Part shown: one piece after another, positions 57,429 through 64,000 of the stretch
Layout: each line of letters starts with the position of its first letter
How positions within the stretch are numbered: position 1 is the first letter of the stretch
DNA from: Galdieria partita
Taxonomy: Eukaryota > Rhodophyta > Bangiophyceae > Galdieriales > Galdieriaceae
Length of the DNA stretch: 64,000 nt
Assembly: GCA_025991245.1 (NCBI GenBank)
Contig: BQMJ01000035.1
Span: forward strand, 62,001 to 126,000
Direction of reading: 5' to 3'
Notes under the pieces: model-generated
Database searches by the model: none
What the model saw: only the letters and a program-made list of their open reading frames with translations
Told to the model about the DNA's origin: nothing
Translations under genes and position numbers: made by a program

Positions 57429-59063
57429 TCATGCAAGACTCAAATGGACAGGATTCGTCTCTACATGAAACAACTGCTGACCACAATCTCCACGAACAAA
57501 TACAAAATTCATCTTAAGAACGCCAACAAATGGCAAACTGTCTGAAACGGATGGATATTGAAACACACAGAACGAAGAATATTCAAATGATTCTCCATCT
57601 TGCACTACAGGCTTTGAATCAGCAATCCATTTTTCTGCAAGTGTGTGCTTCTGACCATCTGTGGTTTCAACAAATCCATTAGAACTAAGCAACTGGATCA
57701 ATTCAGTACCAGTATTCACAATCCGAATTTGATATTCAAAACAAAGATAATGTTCCGAAAGTGACGAACGTTCCATATTCCATTTACCTTGCAACTGCAA
57801 CTTCAGAACATGACTAAAAGCTTCCGAGTAACTAAATGCCGAACGAGTCATTTTCTCACCAAGTGTTCCAGTCTTGCTGTCCTTGTCAGAATTGATTGCG
57901 GTTTCTGAAAGACTATTGGCAGAACAAGTAATAGAAGAAGAATTGGAATAGCCAATTGCATCGTTCGATGCAGTATCCAAACTAAATGAAGGATTGTTGG
58001 GTGAAAGCTTCAAATTCATTTGTTCATTGTTCACTTTCTCTCTACATTCGTTCATATTATTCTTCAACGCCATTCCTTCAGAATCAATCAATGCATCTCC
58101 AAACATTTCTTGACTGTCCCAAAGACTTCCTATGGCGGGCTCAACAAAAGCTTGGTCGGAAGACTCAAAATCAAGAGATTGCTTCCTTGTGTCTTCATTT
58201 TGTGTGGGAGATAAGACATGGATATCTTCATTGTTTTGAATGGAGGATGCTAAGGTAATTTCATCGGACTCATTTACAAGGCAAGTATCAAAACGACTTC
58301 CAGCTCCTGTACGGTGCGTACTTATTTCTCCTCCCTGAGAAGGTATCCGTTTCTTCAAATTGGGAGGTTCGCCAACAAGTTGCAGTGCTTCATAAAATAT
58401 TTTTGCAAAACCCAACTCCCCTTGACGCAATGCTTCATCGATGCTTTCCTGCAAGATGACATGTGCGTCTCTCAACCTTAACAGAGAAGCTTCATCTCGC
58501 AACTCCGCTGCTCGTTCAAAATTATAAAGTGAAGCTTCAAACAGTTTCTCCATGCACAGCTGTTCGATTCGAAACCAAAGTTTCAAACGTTGACTACTAT
58601 CCAAGAAACCAGCAGCTACAACCACTTTTTCAACCTTTTCCATCGGTCCTGCTCCGTTACAGGCATCAAAAATTCGCTGGACCAACCTGCTTCTTTCCTT
58701 TTCCACTTCAGACAAAGAAACAAAGGTTTCTTTTTGTTTGTGATTTTTGGGACCCAATACTTGACACTTGAAAGGATTCATCTTTCTATCCTTTCTGCCA
58801 CATCTTTGCGAACACTTCCTTCTTTGGTTTTCCAAATTATCTTGGGTGGTTTTCTTGTGAACAAGATCCATCTTGTTGAAATTTCGAAAGCTTCCAAGTA
58901 CTTGCGTAGAAGCAAAACAAACAGAAGCAGTGGAGTAACGACTTGTGTGGAGGCTGCCATTCAACACATAAGAGTAATAAGAAAAGTAAGCACAACCCCT
59001 TGACCTCTGTTTAAGACTCCATTCCAAGCAAGGTAGCCTTTGTCCTTGGATAAAACTGGTCAT
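57429..59063 (-). CDS. UVR-motif plus ApaG-domain protein, plastid type
   Basis: Intronless, 544 aa. A Ser/Arg/Tyr-rich leader of ~60 residues suggests plastid import. Around residues 180-200 a UvrB/UvrC-type helical motif is visible (LYNFERAAELRDEASLLRL), followed by a long acidic Ser/Asn-rich linker. The last 120 residues form an ApaG (DUF525) beta domain: YLCFEYQIRIVNTGTELIQL, VVQDGESFEYSSFCVF and KMNFVFVRGDCGQQLFHV. UVR-ApaG combinations occur in plant and algal plastid proteins; biochemical function is unknown. Confidence 0.8.
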   Translation of the reverse strand: MTSFIQGQRLPCLEWSLKQRSRGCAYFSYYSYVLNGSLHTSRYSTASVCFASTQVLGSFRNFNKMDLVHKKTTQDNLENQRRKCSQRCGRKDRKMNPFKCQVLGPKNHKQKETFVSLSEVEKERSRLVQRIFDACNGAGPMEKVEKVVVAAGFLDSSQRLKLWFRIEQLCMEKLFEASLYNFERAAELRDEASLLRLRDAHVILQESIDEALRQGELGFAKIFYEALQLVGEPPNLKKRIPSQGGEISTHRTGAGSRFDTCLVNESDEITLASSIQNNEDIHVLSPTQNEDTRKQSLDFESSDQAFVEPAIGSLWDSQEMFGDALIDSEGMALKNNMNECREKVNNEQMNLKLSPNNPSFSLDTASNDAIGYSNSSSITCSANSLSETAINSDKDSKTGTLGEKMTRSAFSYSEAFSHVLKLQLQGKWNMERSSLSEHYLCFEYQIRIVNTGTELIQLLSSNGFVETTDGQKHTLAEKWIADSKPVVQDGESFEYSSFCVFQYPSVSDSLPFVGVLKMNFVFVRGDCGQQLFHVETNPVHLSLA

Positions 59064-59340
59064 TCAAACGACACACTGAAGTACACAAAAGTATAGATTC
59101 AAAGTGGGGGAGATTGAACAAGTGTATGTGGTCCTGTTGAGAGAAATCCCCAAAATGTGTCACAAGGGCAACAATTGTTAGACAGCTGTCTTATGCAACT
59201 GGTGATATCCCAACCTAACAAAAGTACTTGAATAATCATTGTGCGAATATTCAGAAAAAAAATGCTATTCCAATTGGCGCCTTTCCAAAACTTGTGTCCT
59301 TTAAAAGAGTTGTTTTAACGAATATTTATTTCTATTATCC

Positions 59341-59991
59341 TCAACAAATGGCACTTGCTGCCGATGCAATACGCGGCCACATGTCTGCACATTCCTTGGC
59401 AACCGGACCTGCCACAGCAGAACCTTTCATCTCACCTTTTGGGTTTACAATCACGCCCGCGTTATCTACAACAAAAAAACAAAGTTAGACAACTCTATCT
59501 GTCTTTCCTCTCACAATTCACTTGAGAATTCAGTCCCGAAAGATGAATTATTATCTTCCAAGGTCGTTGTTGACCCATCAAGAAAAACCAATGGTTTCAT
59601 CACCAATTTTGGTACGCCCATTCAAGTTTACAACTTACCTTCAAAATACAATATCACACCATCCTTCCTTCTCCAAGGCCTTCTCTGACGAATCACTACT
59701 GCAGGAGTTACCTTCTTTCTCAACTCTGGCTTGCCCTTCTTCACTGTTGCCAATACCATATCGCCTACAGAAGCTGCAGGAAGACGGTTCAAACGCGACT
59801 TGACTCCCTTTACAGAAATAATGTAAAGGTTTTTGGCTCCTGTGTTGTCCGCACAGTTGATAAGTGCCCCAACGGGTAAGCCCACGGAAGTCCGGAATTT
59901 GCTTCCTGTTGATCCTTTTCTACCTATACAACTATTTCTCAACAACCAACCTGCATATTTGTACACACAAACAATTACCTCGTTTGGACAT
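59341..59991 (-). CDS. RPL23: Ribosomal protein uL14 (RPL23), cytosolic
   Basis: Large-subunit protein at the intersubunit bridge. Three exons (59991-59979, 59923-59639, 59465-59341) give 140 aa, the usual eukaryotic length. Sequence includes [59 protein letters not shown] and, after the second splice, [18 protein letters not shown] and ADMWPRIAS. The first exon holds only 13 coding bases. Intron 2 is 173 nt, three times the local norm, and contains a C/D snoRNA candidate. Confidence 0.97.
59524..59608 (-). ncRNA. Candidate intronic C/D-box snoRNA
   Basis: Inside the 173-nt second intron of uL14. Box C GTGATGA is at 59603-59597 and box D CTGA at 59533-59530, 63 nt apart, giving a normal snoRNA size. 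An internal TGATGG could serve as C'. The 11 nt just upstream of box D (59545-59535) read CATCTTTCGGG, complementary to CCCGAAAGATG, a highly conserved large-subunit rRNA segment. The box-D-plus-five rule predicts methylation of the G in CCCG. As I recall, yeast methylates this G (25S G805) with snR39b. The terminal stem is weak, the main doubt. Confidence 0.62.
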
Positions 59992-60122
59992 GGTGTGAAA
60001 CCCAAAAATCGACGTCGACGAATCACGAAAAGAATTAGAGGAGATCCGAGTTGAATGGCAAGCTTGGTATTGGATAGAAAAAGTTGTTAATTTTTACGAC
60101 TCAATTCATCCACATGATACTT

Positions 60123-61739
60123 TCAGCTATTTTTACTTTTCATATCTTGACATAAAACAGCGCTATGATCGGAACCGAGTGTAACGTGTAAAACTGTACC
60201 TGCAGGTAAAGAAGTTACTTGAACAGGAGACGTCCTATAGGCGGCAATAGATTCCAGTTCTCCACCTCTTCCTAACTGACCATCCCTTCCTCTTCCCCAG
60301 GTGTAAAGTACTCCATCCTTAGTAATTGCAGCTGTATGACCACCACCACAAGCAACCTGTACTATTTCAAAATTGCGAAGATTATCTACTGGTTTCGCTA
60401 GAGAGCAGTCTGCTTTTTCTCCATGTCCCAGTTGTCCTTCTCTACCCAAACCCCAAGTATAAACAAGACCATCACGACCAAGAGCACAGACATGATAGTC
60501 ACCAGCTGATATAGCAACTACATCGGATAAACCAGTTCCTGAAAGTGATCTTGGAGTTTGTACAAATCGCTCTCCGTGAGACCGACCTAACCCAAGTTGT
60601 CCATAGTCGTCTGCTCCACACGAGTACAAACCGCTTTCGCATACAAAAATGGTAAAGTCTCTTCCACAAGCAACATCCACAACTATAGACATATCAATAT
60701 GAATATTTTCATGACTCAATCTCAATAGATACCTTTTTCCGTCAATGACTGTACTTTCTTCGGTTGATATTGACTGATCTTTTCTCCATGTCCAAGTTCA
60801 CCTTCATATCCATTGCCCCAAGTCCATACTTCTCCTTTCTCAGTTACAGCAGCTGTATGACTACGACCACAAGAGACGGAAACTACTTTTTCATTTTCCA
60901 AACCGCCTTTTATCATTTGAGGAGTATACACATGTTCCGTTCCACCCAATCCTGCAGAAGATGCACGACCCCAACAATATAGATGGCCATCCTTGTCAAT
61001 TGCTGCCATATGATTGCCTCCAATGGATACTTTGATGATACTCTTTCCTTTTAACGCTTCTACAAGACGAGGCAAATTTTCATTGGAATCGTCGCTATGA
61101 CCCAGTTTTCCATATTCTCCACTTCCCCAGCTAAATTGCAAACTGAGTATATCCCAATTATTTCGCTTTCTAACAACTTACGTATAAACATCACCATTTA
61201 GAGAAATACTATACAACAGTGAGTGCAAAAAGACACAGTCAACTAACATTCTTTCCTTACGCTGCAGTACACGAATCGCCCGCAGCAACGTAAACAATTT
61301 GTTTCCCAGAAAGTGCTTCTACTGGAGATGGTCTATCTGCTGGTCTTTCATGACCTTGACCAAGCTGTCCAATGAGGTTCAAACCAAAAGTTGTCAAAAG
61401 AGTTCCATTTTCGAGAGCAGCTTTCTTGATCCTATACTTTCTTTCTTCTTGTAATTGTTCCCAAGTTGATTTCAACTGCTTTTCTAGACACAAAGCAGAA
61501 CTAGTAAAGAAAGCAAAACAACCAGCCAATATGATACACTTGGATAGTTTATAAGAAGAATCTTTCGGAGGCACAAACTTGGTTATACTCAGCATTGGTG
61601 TTGTTTTCCATTGAACTAACAGACGATTACAAGAAGCAAGCGCTGGTCCTTGTATGAAGGGTCTCCATTCTGTTTTTCTGTAAAGAGAGTTGACAACTCT
61701 TGTCAAGCGTTGACCAACGACAGTCCAAACGGAATGCAT
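60123..61739 (-). CDS. RCC1-repeat protein of the mitochondrial inner membrane type
   Basis: Four exons with introns 61209-61260, 61143-61181 and 60683-60732 give 491 aa. The N-terminus is Arg-rich without acids ([15 protein letters not shown]), as in mitochondrial presequences, and one membrane span follows ([18 protein letters not shown]). At least six RCC1 propeller repeats cover the rest, e.g. [51 protein letters not shown] and [13 protein letters not shown]. The layout resembles yeast Fmp25 and animal RCC1L rather than nuclear RCC1. One internal exon is only 27 nt (61208-61182) and intron 61143-61181 is only 39 nt. The start at 61739 is 30 bp from the SEC23 start. Confidence 0.85.
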
Positions 61740-61769
61740 TCCGATGATCGATTGGTTGATAGCAACTTG

Positions 61770-64000
61770 ATGGACTTTGTACAAGCAGAAGAAATAGATG
61801 GAGCTCGTTGGTCGTGGCATATTTGGCCATCAAGTAAGATTGAAGCTCAGCGTTGTGTAGTTCCTTTTGGTTGTTTATATACACCGTTGAAGGACATTCC
61901 TAACCTTCCCATCTTGCCTTATCCTCCCGTCAAGTGCAAGTGTGGTTGCGTACTTAACCCATATTGTAGTGTTGATTTTAACGCAAAGTTATGGGTTTGC
62001 CCTTTTTGTTTACAGCGTAATCCTTTGCCTCCTCAATATGCAGAAATATCTGAGACAAGATTACCTGGAGAATTGATTCCCAATTTTACTACTATCGAGT
62101 ACGTCTTATCCCGCCCACCAGCTCCGCCACCCGTTTTTCTGTTTGTTGTTGACACGTGTATCAATGAAGATGAACTGCAAGTTCTCAAGGAGTATCTATT
62201 AAAGGCGTTACAATTACTGCCACCGGAAGCTATTGTAGGACTCGTAACATTTGGTCAAAATGTACATGTGCACGAACTTGGATATCAAGATTGTCCCAAG
62301 TCTTATGTTCTTAGAGGCTCAAAAGAATATACACCGGTACAAATCAAGGAACTTCTTGGGTTGGCCGTTTCTCCTACCCGCCTGTCAGGAAGCTCTTCCG
62401 CTAATCGTCCACAAGGAGCAGCTCGTTTTTTACAGCCTGTTTCAGAGTGTGAATTTATTTTTACGGATATTATTGAGGACCTTGGAAAGGATAATTGGCC
62501 AGTTCCAGCTGATCAGAGACCTAAGCGATGTACAGGGACTGCACTTTCTATTGCTGTGGGATTGTTGGAAGCCTCTTATGCTGATTATGGTGCAAGAATT
62601 CAGTTATTTGTAGGAGGCCCCGCAGTAGAAGGCCCAGGAAAGATTGTACAAGCAGAATTGGGTGATACAGTTCGCTCTCATATGGATATTGATAAGGATA
62701 ATGCGCCTTTCTATTCAAAGGCTTTGAAACATTACGAGTCAGTTACATTGAGAGCAGTCAATGCAGGTCATACTATTGATGTTTATGGTTGTTCTTTGGA
62801 TCAAGTTGGTTTGTTTGAGATGAAGTCTTGTGTAGAAAGGACAGGTGGCTTTTTTGTTCAGGCAGAATCTTTTCATCATCCCATGTTTAAAAGAAGCTTC
62901 GAAGCGTTTTTCAGAGGCACCCAAGCAGAACACAACAAATATGGAGAAGAACAAACATCTAAAAAGATGGGTCTTCGTTCGGGATTTCAAGGTACTTTAG
63001 AAGTTTTGACTTCTCGTGAATTGAAAGTCTCAGGTGCTATTGGTCCAATGACTTCACTTAAGAAGCAGTCCAATAGTGTTAGTCGAGATGTAGAGATTGG
63101 AATGGGTGGAACTTGTGCATGGAAGATGTGTGCTATTGATCCTGGTGTGACGGTTGCAGTTTATTTTGAAATTGTTCATCCACATGGAACACCTATTTCA
63201 GAAAATCAGTTTCGCTATGTTCAGTTTGTTACTCAATATCAACATATTTCTGGTCAATATCGAATGAGAGTATCTACGATGGCTGGAAGATGGACAGATC
63301 CTAGCAATTTAGTGGATATTGCTAGTGGCTTTGATCAAGAAGCTGCAGCTGTTCTGATGGCAAGAATGGCAGTTTATAAGACGGAAAATGAAGAAGCATT
63401 TGATATCCTTCGATGGCTTGATCGCATGTTGATTCGTTTGTGTTCCAAGTTTGCTGAATATCAAAAGGAAGCTCCAGAAACATTTCGTCTTTCTCCCCAG
63501 TTTTCACTTTATCCACAGTTTATGTACAATTTACGCCGTTCGCAATTTTTACAAGTATTCAATAGTAGTCCAGATGAAACTGCTTACTATCGTTCTTATT
63601 TGAATCGAGAAAATACGTTGAATGGATTGTTGATGATCCAACCGAGTTTGATAGCATTTACATTGGATGGTCCACCGAGTCCCGTATTATTAGATGTTGC
63701 TAGTATTGCTCCTGATCGTATTTTACTTTTGGATACATTCTTCTATGTGATTATTTATTATGGAGCGACAGTAGCCCATTGGAAGAAGTCAGGATATCAT
63801 TTGGATCCACAATATGCACATTTGAAGACATTTTTGGAAGCTCCTAAAATAGAAGCACAAGCGATTGCAGACGAGCGCTTTCCTTACCCGAGATATATTG
63901 AAGCAGATCAAGGTTCGAGTCAAGGTCGGTTTTTATTAGCCAAGTTGAATCCCTCAGTTACGCATAATTCGAGTCCCAATGACTTGTCGATGGCAGCTGA
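61770..64000 (+). CDS. SEC23: SEC23 COPII coat subunit (3' end beyond the window)
   Basis: GTPase-activating coat protein for SAR1 on ER exit sites. The frame runs open from ATG 61770 to the window end, 743 codons without an intron. It begins [20 protein letters not shown], close to the universal Sec23 start, then the zinc finger ([21 protein letters not shown]), the trunk ([12 protein letters not shown]), beta-sandwich, helical and gelsolin parts ([34 protein letters not shown]). Judged by family length, only about 20-40 residues are missing at the end. Confidence 0.96.
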   Translation, partial: MDFVQAEEIDGARWSWHIWPSSKIEAQRCVVPFGCLYTPLKDIPNLPILPYPPVKCKCGCVLNPYCSVDFNAKLWVCPFCLQRNPLPPQYAEISETRLPGELIPNFTTIEYVLSRPPAPPPVFLFVVDTCINEDELQVLKEYLLKALQLLPPEAIVGLVTFGQNVHVHELGYQDCPKSYVLRGSKEYTPVQIKELLGLAVSPTRLSGSSSANRPQGAARFLQPVSECEFIFTDIIEDLGKDNWPVPADQRPKRCTGTALSIAVGLLEASYADYGARIQLFVGGPAVEGPGKIVQAELGDTVRSHMDIDKDNAPFYSKALKHYESVTLRAVNAGHTIDVYGCSLDQVGLFEMKSCVERTGGFFVQAESFHHPMFKRSFEAFFRGTQAEHNKYGEEQTSKKMGLRSGFQGTLEVLTSRELKVSGAIGPMTSLKKQSNSVSRDVEIGMGGTCAWKMCAIDPGVTVAVYFEIVHPHGTPISENQFRYVQFVTQYQHISGQYRMRVSTMAGRWTDPSNLVDIASGFDQEAAAVLMARMAVYKTENEEAFDILRWLDRMLIRLCSKFAEYQKEAPETFRLSPQFSLYPQFMYNLRRSQFLQVFNSSPDETAYYRSYLNRENTLNGLLMIQPSLIAFTLDGPPSPVLLDVASIAPDRILLLDTFFYVIIYYGATVAHWKKSGYHLDPQYAHLKTFLEAPKIEAQAIADERFPYPRYIEADQGSSQGRFLLAKLNPSVTHNSSPNDLSMAA

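Noticed and set aside
59522-59803. 93-codon plus-strand frame over uL14
   Set aside because: Antisense to conserved uL14 exons and the snoRNA intron; no independent support.

Overview
The window is nuclear DNA of a unicellular eukaryote with an extremely compact genome, most likely an extremophilic red alga of the Galdieria (Cyanidiophyceae) type. The grounds are: about 40 genes in 64 kb; many tiny spliceosomal introns, nearly all 43-58 nt and clustered at 49-51 nt, with GTAAGT/GTATGT-like donors and CTAAC/TACTAA-like branch sites; intergenic gaps down to 10-60 bp; plastid-directed proteins (TAB2, CdsA type, IGPS-like, HisA with a leader); and an ArsM arsenite methyltransferase of the kind known from Cyanidiophyceae. 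The species assignment is inference. I built the gene models by joining exons across GT-AG introns so that phase and family alignment agree. Every multi-exon model reported as complete gives an exact multiple of three; EMC6 is left 5'-incomplete.

0-15 kb: SKI2 exosome helicase (-), a YAK1-type kinase (-), TAB2 plastid translation factor (-), SPT3 SAGA subunit (+), a gap of almost 1 kb holding a candidate structured RNA, a Rho/Rac GTPase (+), WRAP53/TCAB1 WD40 protein (-), HspBP1/Fes1 (+) and a short four-exon SmE gene (-). 15-31 kb: UPF2 (-), a plastid-type NAD-epimerase (+), an organellar AAA ATPase (+), a divergent indole-glycerol-phosphate synthase (+), a neurochondrin-like protein (+), a bZIP factor (+), DALRD3 (+) whose stop overlaps that of the convergent CDP-DAG synthase (-), and EMC6 (-). 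31-45 kb: PrimPol (+, ten exons), METTL5 (+), an FAD amine-oxidase-like protein (+), a membrane glycosyltransferase (+), HisA (-), DNA polymerase delta catalytic subunit (+, fifteen exons), an unknown protein (+), KTI12 (+) and an ER-type HSP20-like protein (-).

45-64 kb: a 1.2-kb gap with a coding-like relic, an organellar Era GTPase (+), arsM (+) only 10 bp before a bS21 ribosomal protein gene (+), SPT4 (+), SF3B5 (-), a small secreted protein (+), a double-ARID/PHD protein (-), an M1 aminopeptidase (+), a zinc-free MDR oxidoreductase (+), a UVR-ApaG protein (-), ribosomal protein uL14 (-) whose unusually long intron carries a convincing C/D-box snoRNA, an RCC1-repeat mitochondrial membrane protein (-) and SEC23 (+, running off the end).

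The genes are mostly core eukaryotic housekeeping functions and are not organised by pathway, although RNA surveillance and splicing (SKI2, UPF2, SmE, SF3B5, WRAP53), transcription (SPT3, SPT4), replication (PrimPol, Pol delta) and translation (KTI12, METTL5, DALRD3, Era, uL14) are well represented. I saw no transposons, retroelements, tRNA genes, CRISPR arrays or large repeats.
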